Source: Mobiluncus curtisii subsp. curtisii ATCC 35241
Lineage (GTDB): Bacteria; Actinomycetota; Actinomycetes; Actinomycetales; Actinomycetaceae
Assembly: GCF_000146285.1 (NCBI RefSeq)
Contig: NZ_GL385912.1
Span: 1,555,201 to 1,619,200 of the forward strand
DNA length: 64,000 bases
Reading direction: 5' to 3'
Shown here: one piece after another, positions 9,519 through 19,099 of the stretch
Numbering within the stretch: the stretch's first letter is position 1
Layout of the letters: every line of letters starts with the position of its first letter
Notes under the pieces: generated by a model
What the model saw: only the letters and a program-made list of their open reading frames with translations
What the model was told of the DNA's origin: nothing
Database searches by the model: none
Made by a program: the position numbers and the translations under genes

Positions 9519-10145
9519 GTGGACGAAGCACGATACCCCGAGGATGAATTCGACCGTATTGGCAAAAACTTACCCCAGGGCGCTCACCGGCCTGGTCAGC
9601 CCTGGTGGCACGGTTTCTTGCCTTTTGTCATCGTGATTATTGCTGCGCCCTTGCTGGCTTGGGCCATGCTGCTCCTAATTGGGTCGCATCCCTCAACTGC
9701 TAATGATGCGGCGGGTAAGCCGCCAACGAGTCAAACCCCAAACGCTGTGGCGACGCCAAGCCCTTCTGAAACCGAGAAACCTAGCAAAAAGCCCGCGGAA
9801 AGTGCCGCACCCAGCGAGGAGCCGACTCAAACCACCCCGCCCACCGCCGAAACAAAGACCGAGCCTCGTGCGGCTGATAAAACTATCACCGTGAGCGTCT
9901 TGAACGCTTCGGGAATCAACGGTCTGGCAGCAAAAGTTAAAGACAAAGTAGCCGCGGATGGCTTCACAAAAGTATCCGCAGAGAACTTCCAAGGCACTAA
10001 GCCCTCGGCAAACACCATCTATTACCCCGCTGACCACGAAGCGGAAGCACGCGAGATGCAACGGATTTTGAATATCGACATGATTGTGCCTAAAGACGGT
10101 GCGCAGACGGTGCAAATCGTGCTGGTGAGTAGGCTCAAAGGGTAG
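9519..10145 (+). CDS. Membrane-anchored LytR_C domain protein
   Basis: The 208-residue product has a short cytoplasmic start, one transmembrane helix (about 31-52, [16 protein letters not shown]...), a Pro/Thr/Lys-rich linker (about 65-120) and a C-terminal LytR_C-like domain (PF13399) beginning [16 protein letters not shown]. LytR_C domains occur alone in actinobacteria or behind LCP ligases and are thought to act at the cell wall; a precise function is not known. The GTG start is inferred from the frame and lacks a clear ribosome site. Confidence 0.75.
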   Translation: MDEARYPEDEFDRIGKNLPQGAHRPGQPWWHGFLPFVIVIIAAPLLAWAMLLLIGSHPSTANDAAGKPPTSQTPNAVATPSPSETEKPSKKPAESAAPSEEPTQTTPPTAETKTEPRAADKTITVSVLNASGINGLAAKVKDKVAADGFTKVSAENFQGTKPSANTIYYPADHEAEAREMQRILNIDMIVPKDGAQTVQIVLVSRLKG

Positions 10146-10196
10146 CCTGACGGAGCATTTTGCGCAGCCTCACGGTGTGAACTCAGAAATTTAAAA

Positions 10197-10223
10197 CTTG
10201 CACTCTCGGTGTGAGAGTGCCAA
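10197..10223 (+). promoter_or_regulatory. CIRCE operator 1 upstream of groEL
   Basis: Inverted repeat CTTGCACTC-N9-GAGTGCCAA, close to the CIRCE consensus TTAGCACTC-N9-GAGTGCTAA bound by the HrcA repressor. Confidence 0.85.
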
Positions 10224-10230
10224 GATTGAG

Positions 10231-10257
10231 TTAGCACTCTCAATGTTAGAGTGACAA
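10231..10257 (+). promoter_or_regulatory. CIRCE operator 2 upstream of groEL
   Basis: TTAGCACTC-N9-GAGTGACAA, seven bases after the first CIRCE element. The left arm is a perfect match to the consensus. The two sites suggest tight HrcA control of groEL. hrcA itself is not in this window. Confidence 0.9.
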
Positions 10258-10367
10258 GTTGGTGAATGAGGCTGCAGGTCGCGCGGAGACGTGAACCGCC
10301 ACAACCCCAGCCGTCCGTCGCGGGCATTCGCCGCACATGAACCTTATAAAAGCGGAGGTTGTAATAA

Positions 10368-11996
<1,629 letters not shown>

Positions 11997-12375
11997 GCCA
12001 GTAGGCAACTGCTCGAGTTTTCATAACTTTCATCGGGGCGATTCCTGCTTTTGCGGGAGTCGCCCCGATGGATTTTATGAGTCCGTCATCCGTAAAACCA
12101 CGGCGGTGGGGGGACAGCTTCGGGTTGCTACCGAGAAAATATAGGTGAGTATGTCATTACAAAGATTTGAACAATACCCGGAAAAAACCTTGAAATATAC
12201 GCAAAAACTCCGAAAAAAGTCCTAATGAAAACTGAGGGGTTCCCGATAAATCAATTAGAGGTTACAATGTTAAGTAACAGCCGCAAGGATTTCTCGGTTT
12301 GGAACCTGGGAAAATCGTGTGGTGAGGGGCTGGGAAAACCCTGGAAATAGGAATTCGAAACTGAGGCAGGACGCG
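11997..12375. other. 379-bp intergenic region between groEL and the next gene
   Basis: It contains the groEL terminator (12031-12070) and an AT-richer stretch (about 12140-12300) that probably carries the promoter of the downstream secreted-protein gene, for example a TACAAT at about 12264. No further gene is supported. Confidence 0.5.
12031..12070 (+). terminator. groEL terminator
   Basis: GC-rich hairpin with arms CATCGGGGCGA and TCGCCCCGATG and an inner TTCC/GGGA pairing, followed by GATTTTATG. It begins 34 bases after the groEL stop. Confidence 0.75.
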
Positions 12376-12918
12376 ATGAAAAAGTTTTTGGTTACAGCAA
12401 CGGCGCTGATGCTGGGATTGGCTTTTGCCCCGGCTGCATACGCTGAGAATTTGTCTACCCCGAGCGCATCCGGAGACTCCGCTGGCACGGTTATGCAGCA
12501 CGTGAATCTGGATTCAATGCCCTCTGGTGCTTCCAATGTAGTGGTCAATCCCTCATCCCCCGCACCCACCGCTCCCTCCACTGCCGAACTGAACACAGGC
12601 GGCAGTGATGTAGATGTCCCGGCTGGACCTGAGGTCATGTACCCACAGGCTCCTGCCTCCGTTGCTAACGCGGAACCTCAGATTCACGCTAATGTGGCTC
12701 CCCAGGCTCCTGCCAATGCCAACGGACAAGCCAAGACCTCCATCTCGGCAATCAACGCGAATGCGCCACAAGCCTTTGTGTCCTCCCCGATTAAATCGGT
12801 TCCTGGTGTGGTTTCTTTCGTCTTTATCATGCTGCTGTGTGTGGGAGCTGGAGTGGCGGCTGCGGTCGTAATCTCGTTTGTCACCGGCAAGAAAATCAAC
12901 TTGGGTCTGAACCGCTAA
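12376..12918 (+). CDS. Unknown secreted or membrane-anchored Ala/Pro-rich protein
   Basis: I do not recognise a family. The 180-residue product has a clean signal peptide (MKKFLVTATALMLGLAFAPA, cleavage likely after AYA at 23), a low-complexity Ala/Pro/Asn/Ser-rich body, and a C-terminal transmembrane helix (about 145-168) followed by a short cationic tail (TGKKINLGLNR). This gives an exported, C-terminally anchored protein with the body outside. ATG 12376 is chosen because the signal peptide starts there and GGCAGG lies upstream. The frame extends further to 12319. Its convergent neighbour is a WXG100 protein, but no direct link can be shown. Confidence 0.65.
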   Translation: MKKFLVTATALMLGLAFAPAAYAENLSTPSASGDSAGTVMQHVNLDSMPSGASNVVVNPSSPAPTAPSTAELNTGGSDVDVPAGPEVMYPQAPASVANAEPQIHANVAPQAPANANGQAKTSISAINANAPQAFVSSPIKSVPGVVSFVFIMLLCVGAGVAAAVVISFVTGKKINLGLNR

Positions 12919-12957
12919 ACACAAACAGCGTCCGACCTTACGAACTTCATAAAATGT

Positions 12958-12994
12958 TGAGAACTGAGAGACTTTGCGAGTCTCTCAGTTCTCA
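12958..12994 (+). terminator. Strong terminator between convergent genes
   Basis: Perfect 16-bp stem (12958-12973 with 12979-12994), 5-nt loop, followed by GTTTTGGGTATTTTGG. It ends the unknown secreted-protein gene and lies just beyond the stop of the convergent WXG100 gene. Confidence 0.85.
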
Positions 12995-13026
12995 GTTTTG
13001 GGTATTTTGGTTTGTTCCAAAGATTT

Positions 13027-13317
13027 TTAGGCTCCGGCAAACAGCGCGGTAGCATTCGATTCCGCTTCAGCATAGTTCGCGGAGGCAGTATCTAGCTGTA
13101 TACCAATCTGGCGAAGGTTATCCTCCACGGTAGCTTGGGTGGCGCGCCATTGAGCTGCTAGTGCCGCAAAAGCGCCGGACGCGGCACCGGTCCACGACTC
13201 TTGCAGAGTAGTCAGATTTGCCATCATCGCAGAAACCTGGGCGCTAACTTCCTCAGCGCAGGCACGGGTTTGGGCGCCGGCGGCAGCTACAGCATCGCTA
13301 TCGACTTGAAATTGCAT
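13027..13317 (-). CDS. WXG100 family protein (EsxA/ESAT-6-like)
   Basis: The 96-residue protein has the size and helix-turn-helix pattern of the WXG100 family, small secreted partners of type VII (ESX) systems. The turn motif is WTG (42-44) in QESWTGAASGAF, between two Ala/Gln-rich helices. Near the C-terminus YAEAE (82-86) fits the YxxxD/E secretion signal. ATG 13317 is used because GAAAGGAATCACC stands directly before it; the frame begins at 13341. No EccC ATPase, membrane component or second Esx gene is nearby, so it is an orphan here. A paired GTTTTCCACA motif lies 111-147 bases upstream. Confidence 0.85.
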   Translation of the reverse strand: MQFQVDSDAVAAAGAQTRACAEEVSAQVSAMMANLTTLQESWTGAASGAFAALAAQWRATQATVEDNLRQIGIQLDTASANYAEAESNATALFAGA

Positions 13318-13427
13318 GGTGATTCCTTTCGTTTGAAACACTTAAAGCGCGGGAAAACCAAACTTTGGTTTTCGCACTCTCAAACTAAGGCAAGAGAAGT
13401 CAGCAGCCCAGATACAAAAAAATTACC

Positions 13428-13464
13428 TGTGGAAAACTCCGAAATCGTACTCCCTGTGGAAAAC
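13428..13464 (-). promoter_or_regulatory. Tandem GTTTTCCACA motif upstream of the WXG100 gene
   Basis: On the minus strand GTTTTCCACA occurs twice (13455-13464 and 13428-13437) in the same orientation with a 17-nt spacer. The same arrangement occurs upstream of the SAF-domain gene at 52962-52998. It is probably a regulatory site; its binding protein is unknown. It resembles a DnaA box with one mismatch. Confidence 0.5.
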
Positions 13465-13465
13465 C

Positions 13466-14482
13466 CTATTCCTCCACGTCAGAAAGGGGTTTCAGACCGA
13501 CTTCAGCGGGTTTAAGTGCTTTCATGACCATCGTGTCCATAGCTTCAGCGACGTTTTCGAGGGTCGATCCCAAATCTGCTTCGTCCGGAGGTGCATAAGG
13601 ATTGACTTCGTCCGGTTCATCCGTATCTTCCGAATCCTGGTCCCGCGGAGCTGCTTCGGGCAACTCTCCGGTTTCGGGTTTGGTGGCAGTTTTCACCGGA
13701 GTGCCCTCCCTTGGGGTAGGCAGCATATCCGAAGTAGGTGCTGTTTCAGGAATCGCGCCGGTTTGAATAGCTGGCTCAGCCCCAGTACCAGCAATGTCCA
13801 ATCCAGTAGTGCCGGTCTTTTCCAGACGTTCCAATTCTGCTCTCAGATTTTCGCGAGCCTGTTCTTCCCAACCCGCAGCGCCGTGAGTCCAAAAAAGTTG
13901 TGGGCGGCTCAGCAGGTTGCCGATGATTGTGGATCTGGCAGAAATAAAGCGAGCTTCATCGTAGGCAGCGTACTCACGGCGAATGTCCCGCAGGTATTCC
14001 AGATACTCTTGAGGATCCGCTGCTAAAACGCATAAATCCGCGTCTGAGAGCACTTGGGCATCAATGTCTTCAACTGCTTGATGGCGATATAAACCTCGGA
14101 TGAGGTCCGTAATTTTTTCAATCCGGGCTTCACCAACGCCCAACTCAGCCAAAGAATCGGCAGCATAATCAGCTGAACCCAGCACATCCAGTCCCGCTTC
14201 ACCGCGCTCTACTGCTGCTTCGGAAACATCAAAAATCGCACCGTGATACCACACTGCCAAACGGATAGCTTCCACGTCACGAGCCTGTTCGCTGAGAATA
14301 TCGACGTTTTCCAGTGTGGTTTTGAGATATTCAAGATTATGAAAATGGCGCTCCGGAGCCATCCACCGCTGCGCCAACTCAGTGCCTACGGATTCGGCTA
14401 CATCTCGTGGCGCCGTACCGCCTTCTGCGGCAACAGAACGGGCAAAACCCGTCAATAACCAAGCCGGTATTTTCTCGGCCAT
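13466..14482 (-). CDS. Degenerate HD-superfamily phosphohydrolase-like protein
   Basis: The first 215 or so residues resemble the COG4339 family of predicted metal-dependent HD hydrolases: RHFHNLEYL, AVWYHGAIFD, SDADLCVLA and YLRDIRREYA occur in the usual order. The defining HD pair of the family (WFHDAVYD) is HG here, and the second His of HNxxH is Tyr, so metal binding is doubtful. The C-terminal 120 residues are an acidic, Pro/Glu/Thr-rich low-complexity tail. ATG 14482 is preceded by AGAGGA; the frame extends to 14521. The gene is in the same direction as the WXG100 gene but about 150 bases separate them. Confidence 0.65.
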   Translation of the reverse strand: MAEKIPAWLLTGFARSVAAEGGTAPRDVAESVGTELAQRWMAPERHFHNLEYLKTTLENVDILSEQARDVEAIRLAVWYHGAIFDVSEAAVERGEAGLDVLGSADYAADSLAELGVGEARIEKITDLIRGLYRHQAVEDIDAQVLSDADLCVLAADPQEYLEYLRDIRREYAAYDEARFISARSTIIGNLLSRPQLFWTHGAAGWEEQARENLRAELERLEKTGTTGLDIAGTGAEPAIQTGAIPETAPTSDMLPTPREGTPVKTATKPETGELPEAAPRDQDSEDTDEPDEVNPYAPPDEADLGSTLENVAEAMDTMVMKALKPAEVGLKPLSDVEE

Positions 14483-14631
14483 ACACATCATCCTCTGTCC
14501 GCTTGGGGAAACCCAAAGCAACCTACAAAGTATATCTGTTTCTTTCGGTACTAACGACTTTCCTTAAAAAACCAAAGCTCCAGACAATAACTCCCGCGCT
14601 CTCAATGGCATCGGCGGGGAAAAACCCTCAC

Positions 14632-16554
14632 TTAAGCGGAGCGCGGCGGGGGCGGGGGTGGGGGTGCAACTGTTGGTTTGGGAACGGGCTTAGCCACAGG
14701 TCGCGAGGGCGGTGCCACGGGGGGAGTTGGTGGCACAACGGGACTCGGCACGGTGGGTCGAGCCACTGGGGGAGTCGGTCTTGCGGCAGGAACAGCCTTC
14801 GTGTTTACTCCGGGCACACCCCGCGATCGGGATGCACTAGCGGTAGATTGCGCCGCGGAGAGCTGACGGGAGTTTTCCTTGGAGCTGGAGACCTTATTGA
14901 TTGCGGCAGCAGCGGCAGCGAATTTCGCGGCTGGGGTATTCTTGTTTTCTCCTTCAGCATCCACGTGTGAGGCTTGGCAGGGCAGCTTAATCCTCACCGT
15001 GGCACCACCGCCGGGAGTCTGGAGCATCGCCACCGTACCGTTATGAGCCGAAACGATACCGGAAACGATAGCCAAACCCAGACCGGTTCCGCCGGTGGTC
15101 CGCACTCGTGACGTGTCAGAACGATAGAAACGTTCAAAGACCTTTTTGGCGTCTTCTGGGGCCACGCCCGGACCGTGGTCACGAATCTCTAAGACGGCGC
15201 ATCGTTGGAAAGCTGGAATCTTTGAAGCCACGGCATTCTTAATAGGAGCTCCCGTTTCGTCGGGCCACATGTGGTATCCCACCACCACCTCGACGGGAGT
15301 GTTTGCCGGAGTATGCTGGCGCACGTTAGTTAACAAATTGGTGATGACCTGGGAAATCTTTTCCGCATCCACGGTTGCGTAGACACTGTAAACTTCCTCC
15401 AGCGTCTCATCTTCCATGTTCAGCAGCTGCAAATCGCGTTCCGGATCCAGCACCGCCATATCCGACAGAGAGTTCCGCGCCAAAGCTGTAATATCGGTGC
15501 GCTCGAACGTCATCGGACGATGTTCATCCAACCTCGCCAAAGTCAGCAAGTCTTGCACCATGTTGCCCATGCGGGTGGCCTCAGACTCGATGCGTGCCAT
15601 GACTTCTGCCTGACGCTCCGGACCCACACCGCCCATCCGCGACAGCTCCGCGTAACCGCGAATTGCAGCGGTGGGGGTACGCAACTCGTGGGATGCATCA
15701 GAGACAAAACGCCGCATCTTACGTTCGGACAATTCCACGGCAGAGAACGCTTGTTCCAGGTTGGAAAGCATCACGTTCAAAGAATTCGCCAGGGATCCCA
15801 CTTCGGTGGTGTTGGGAGCTTTCTTAACACGTTGCGTCAAATCTCCAGCCGCAATCTTGTTCGCAACTCCTTCAATCTCATGCAGAGGTCGGAAAGCTCT
15901 TCCTACCAGGTAGTTTGTCATCAAAGTGCCGACAATGGCGATGATCAATGTCGAGATTGTGATGGTAAACATAATGGCTTGCAGCATATTACTCTGCGGA
16001 GTCATAGACAGACCAACAGTCGCGGCTCCCGCGACCTTCCCCTGTGAAGTCAGCAAAATCGACAACACCCGCCACTTTTGACCGGATTTGGTCGACGGAA
16101 CCGTCGTTCCGGGCATGACCAGGGAAGATGAGTTACTTATTGTGGGAATATCAGCTTTTTTCGGCAAGTATTGACGCTGTGGAATGCCCGACTTACTCTT
16201 CGTAGACGGGGTGATAAATTCACGATCCGGACGGTGCATCGAGCCCACAAACTGCACGTATATGTAGTAATCGCTGGGCATATTGTTGGAAAACACCGTA
16301 GTGTCCGAAAGGTTCGCGGCGTTGGGACCCATCACTCTAGCTGCCGCGGAAAGCTGGGCGTCCTGCTGGCTGGTCAGATACGACGAAAGTGACAGCACCG
16401 TTACGGTGCCAGCTAAGGACAGCGCCGCGACCAAGGCGACTGCAAAAATTATGGTCAGTCGCGTGGCCAAGGCCAGGGAGATCCACAGTTTCCCTATTCC
16501 ACGCACTTGCCACTCCTCATCTGACTTGGGTGCCTCCTTGAAAACCCGACTCAT
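14632..16554 (-). CDS. HAMP sensor histidine kinase with proline-rich C-terminal tail
   Basis: The 640-residue kinase has two transmembrane helices (about 32-60 and 193-216) around a 130-residue extracellular sensor, a HAMP domain, a HisKA box with SHELRTP (His289), and the ATPase boxes QVITNLLTN, DHGPGVAPED, FERFYRSD and GTGLGLAIV. It should autophosphorylate and pass phosphate to the response regulator encoded just upstream. The architecture resembles TrcS/PhoR-type actinobacterial kinases; the signal is unknown. Unusually, about 110 residues follow the catalytic domain: an Ala-rich stretch and then a Pro-rich tail ending in seven consecutive prolines. Confidence 0.9.
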   Translation of the reverse strand: MSRVFKEAPKSDEEWQVRGIGKLWISLALATRLTIIFAVALVAALSLAGTVTVLSLSSYLTSQQDAQLSAAARVMGPNAANLSDTTVFSNNMPSDYYIYVQFVGSMHRPDREFITPSTKSKSGIPQRQYLPKKADIPTISNSSSLVMPGTTVPSTKSGQKWRVLSILLTSQGKVAGAATVGLSMTPQSNMLQAIMFTITISTLIIAIVGTLMTNYLVGRAFRPLHEIEGVANKIAAGDLTQRVKKAPNTTEVGSLANSLNVMLSNLEQAFSAVELSERKMRRFVSDASHELRTPTAAIRGYAELSRMGGVGPERQAEVMARIESEATRMGNMVQDLLTLARLDEHRPMTFERTDITALARNSLSDMAVLDPERDLQLLNMEDETLEEVYSVYATVDAEKISQVITNLLTNVRQHTPANTPVEVVVGYHMWPDETGAPIKNAVASKIPAFQRCAVLEIRDHGPGVAPEDAKKVFERFYRSDTSRVRTTGGTGLGLAIVSGIVSAHNGTVAMLQTPGGGATVRIKLPCQASHVDAEGENKNTPAAKFAAAAAAINKVSSSKENSRQLSAAQSTASASRSRGVPGVNTKAVPAARPTPPVARPTVPSPVVPPTPPVAPPSRPVAKPVPKPTVAPPPPPPPRSA

Positions 16555-16630
16555 TCCACCAGACGGCAGAGAAATGATTTACCCCGCCTCGTATTCTCAT
16601 ATCGCAACGGCGGCAGTAAACCGCTGATAA

Positions 16631-17350
16631 TTACTCGTTGGGATCGCGTAACAGGTAACCGACACCACGACGGGTTTGGATGAGCGAAGGCGGAATACTG
16701 CCAGTCTCGTCAGGGGCATCAAGTTTGCGTCGCAGGTAGGAAATGTAAGATTCAACGATGGCAGCGTCACCCTCCCAATCGTATTCCCACACGTGATCGA
16801 GGATTTGGGTCTTTGAAACCACACGACCTTCGTTCACCATTAGGTAACGCAACAGTTTGAACTCGGTGGGGGAGAGGTCGATGAGACGCCCGCCCCGATG
16901 CACCTCGTAGAGGTTGTCATCCAGCTCCAGGTCAGCCACGCGCAGCAGGGGTTGTTCCACCGCGGACCGCTTCGTGCGACGCAAGATAGCGTTGATACGC
17001 GCCACGACTTCCTCTAGACCGAAAGGCTTGGTGACGTAGTCGTCTCCGCCAGCCTGCAGACCTTCGACCTTATCGCGCATGTCATCCTTGGCGGTCAGGA
17101 ACAAAATTGGCATATCAATTCCGGAAGCACGCAGCTTTCGAGTCACGGTAAAGCCGTCCATATCGGGCAACATGACATCCAAAATGACCAAATCGGGTTT
17201 CTCCGTTGTGGCCAGGCGCAAAGCCTCGGTGCCATCCCCGGCGCTTAAGACATCGTATCCCGCAAAACGCAGGGAGGATGCCAAAAGATCGCGAATATTA
17301 GGTTCGTCATCCACGACCAAAAGTCGTGCTTCGCTCACTGCAGGTTCCAT
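16631..17350 (-). CDS. OmpR/PhoB family response regulator
   Basis: A 239-residue two-domain regulator. The receiver domain has the acidic pair VVDDE, phosphoacceptor Asp58 (LVILDVMLPD), the switch LFLTAKD and the lysine of DYVTKPF. The C-terminal winged helix includes LIDLSPTEFKLLRYL and the wing IQTRRGVGYLLR. It pairs with the histidine kinase 76 bases downstream on the same strand. ATG 17350 is preferred over 17356 because GAGG stands six bases before it but abuts the earlier ATG. Target genes are not evident. Confidence 0.93.
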   Translation of the reverse strand: MEPAVSEARLLVVDDEPNIRDLLASSLRFAGYDVLSAGDGTEALRLATTEKPDLVILDVMLPDMDGFTVTRKLRASGIDMPILFLTAKDDMRDKVEGLQAGGDDYVTKPFGLEEVVARINAILRRTKRSAVEQPLLRVADLELDDNLYEVHRGGRLIDLSPTEFKLLRYLMVNEGRVVSKTQILDHVWEYDWEGDAAIVESYISYLRRKLDAPDETGSIPPSLIQTRRGVGYLLRDPNE

Positions 17351-17596
17351 AACCATCCTCGTTAAACAAAACGTTCAATATGTCGTGCGAGTTAGGAGGC
17401 ACAACACTCCTCACATACATCTTAACTGCAAAAAATAGTGCTTGGGTACAGCTTGACGGGGGATTTTGCGTTGAGAAATCCCGAGATTCCCTTATGGTGA
17501 GCAATTTTCAGTGGTTGATGGGTTCACAAGGGTAGAGCCTGGCGCTCCTCGAAAGTGCTGAGTTTTCGTGTGGCTGGCGTAGTTTACGATAGTGAC

Positions 17597-18529
17597 ATGT
17601 CTGAAATTGGTGGGAATCCCAGTCCGTCGCTGCGGGTCGGAGTCATCGGTATGGGGGCGGTCGGTCCTATCTTGGCTGCTGCGTTTAGGCAGGCAGGTCA
17701 TACGTTAGCGGGAGTTTCGGCGCGCTCGGAGACTTCCCGAGAAAGAGTGGATGCCATCCTCCCCGGTGTTGCGGTGGTGCCGCCGGCACAGCTGGTGCCT
17801 GATTGCGACCTGGTGGTGTTGAGCGTGCGAGATCAAGAAATTGCCCCCCTCGTTGCTGAATTAGCGCAGACTCAGGCGTTTCAACCGGGTCAGCTGGTGG
17901 CTCACGTTTCCGGGGCTCACGGATTGGATGTTTTACAGCCTGCCGTCTGCACAGGAGCCATTCCCCTGGCTTTGCATCCGGCACAGACTTTTTCCGGCAC
18001 TTCCTTGGATTTGCAAGGTTTACCAGGAACTCATTGGGCGGTTAATGCTCCGCAATCCCTGTTGGCAGTGGCGCAAGCTCTGGTTTTGGACTTGGGCGGG
18101 GTGCCTCACGTACTTCCGGATTCGGCGCGTCCCCTATACCACGCGGCTTTGGCGCATGGGGCAAATCACCTGGTAATCGTGCTGACCCAGGCAATCCGGG
18201 CGTTGCAGATGGCAGGGCTGGACGACCCGGCTGTTTTTGCTGAGCCTCTGTTTAAAGCGGCTTTTGACCGGGCTTTGCGCGAAGGAGAAACCGGGCTGTC
18301 TGGACCGGTAGCACGTGCTGATTTTCCAACCGTGGCGATGCACCTAGAGGCGCTGCGGAGCGGACCCGTGCTGCATAAAGATGATTTGGATCCCGCACTA
18401 CCTTTTGATGATTTGGCTGACGTGCCCGATTCCTATCGGGCATTGGCGCGAGCTGCGACCCAGCGGTTGTGGCAACGTGGAGGTTTAAGCTCTCACCAGC
18501 GCGAGCAGCTTCGTAAAATTTTAGGCTGA
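17597..18529 (+). CDS. Rossmann-like, DUF2520 domain protein
   Basis: The N-terminal half is an NAD(P)-binding Rossmann fold (VGVIGMGAVGPILAAAF) and the C-terminal half matches the helical DUF2520 domain, with LHPAQTFSG and HAALAHGANHLVIVL at the family positions. The domain order is like that of ketopantoate reductase or pyrroline-carboxylate reductase-type dehydrogenases, but the substrate is not established. Such genes commonly sit near panC in actinobacteria, and panC lies three genes downstream here, which hints at a pantothenate link. ATG 17597 is chosen over the longer frame at 17555 because the fold starts shortly after it. Confidence 0.78.
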   Translation: MSEIGGNPSPSLRVGVIGMGAVGPILAAAFRQAGHTLAGVSARSETSRERVDAILPGVAVVPPAQLVPDCDLVVLSVRDQEIAPLVAELAQTQAFQPGQLVAHVSGAHGLDVLQPAVCTGAIPLALHPAQTFSGTSLDLQGLPGTHWAVNAPQSLLAVAQALVLDLGGVPHVLPDSARPLYHAALAHGANHLVIVLTQAIRALQMAGLDDPAVFAEPLFKAAFDRALREGETGLSGPVARADFPTVAMHLEALRSGPVLHKDDLDPALPFDDLADVPDSYRALARAATQRLWQRGGLSSHQREQLRKILG

Positions 18530-18579
18530 ATGCACATTCCGCCATGATTAATTTCGTGGCGCTTAGGTAGGATGTCACC

Positions 18580-19080
18580 ATGACCGATGAATTATTTAAC
18601 CCTGCAGGCGTGACGTTTAAACCGATTTCCATGAAACTCATCACGGTGCGGATTCTGGGACTGTTGGCGGGGATTGCGGTGTTCGCGCTGGCTCTTGGGG
18701 GATTCGCAGGGGCAATGATGTGCACACAAGGTATTCCGTGGTTTTGGTTCCTAGAGATTGTACCGATTGGTCTGTTGGTGTGGCAGTTGTGGTTAATTCC
18801 ACGCCAGGTCAAGGCATGGGGTTACGCTGAGTCCGAGCGGGATTTGTTTTTACGTCGGGGCATCATGTTTAAGAAAATGTGGGCGATTCCCTACGGGCGG
18901 ATGCAGTTTGTGGATGTGCAGCAAGGACCTATCGACAGGATTTTCGGCATTGCCCAGGTCAGCATGAAGACCGCTTCGACGGAATCGGCGGCGAGCATCC
19001 CCGGATTGGACCATGCCGAGGCAGATCGCTTACGTCAGATCCTCACCGCGCGCGGTGAATCTTTGAGAGCAGGATTGTGA
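18580..19080 (+). CDS. Bacterial PH-domain (YdbS-like) membrane protein
   Basis: The 166-residue protein has two transmembrane helices (about 20-70) followed by a bacterial PH domain (bPH_2, PF03703) with YAESERDLFLRRGIMFKK, IPYGRMQFVDVQQGPIDR and FGIAQVSMKTAS, the typical YdbS pattern. In Bacillus, YdbS/YdbT pairs have been linked to resistance to antimicrobial peptides; the molecular role is unclear. It lies 19 bases before the larger YdbT-like gene, and the two are probably co-translated partners. Confidence 0.82.
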   Translation: MTDELFNPAGVTFKPISMKLITVRILGLLAGIAVFALALGGFAGAMMCTQGIPWFWFLEIVPIGLLVWQLWLIPRQVKAWGYAESERDLFLRRGIMFKKMWAIPYGRMQFVDVQQGPIDRIFGIAQVSMKTASTESAASIPGLDHAEADRLRQILTARGESLRAGL

Positions 19081-19099
19081 ACACGGCGAGGAAAGACAG

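Noticed and set aside
13027..13317. A complete type VII secretion locus around the WXG100 gene
   Set aside because: No EccB, EccC, EccD or mycosin-like gene occurs within the window.
13428..13464. Reading the TGTGGAAAAC pairs as DnaA boxes or an origin
   Set aside because: There is one mismatch to the box, no dnaA, dnaN or AT-rich unwinding region nearby, and two widely separated loci with identical spacing upstream of genes.
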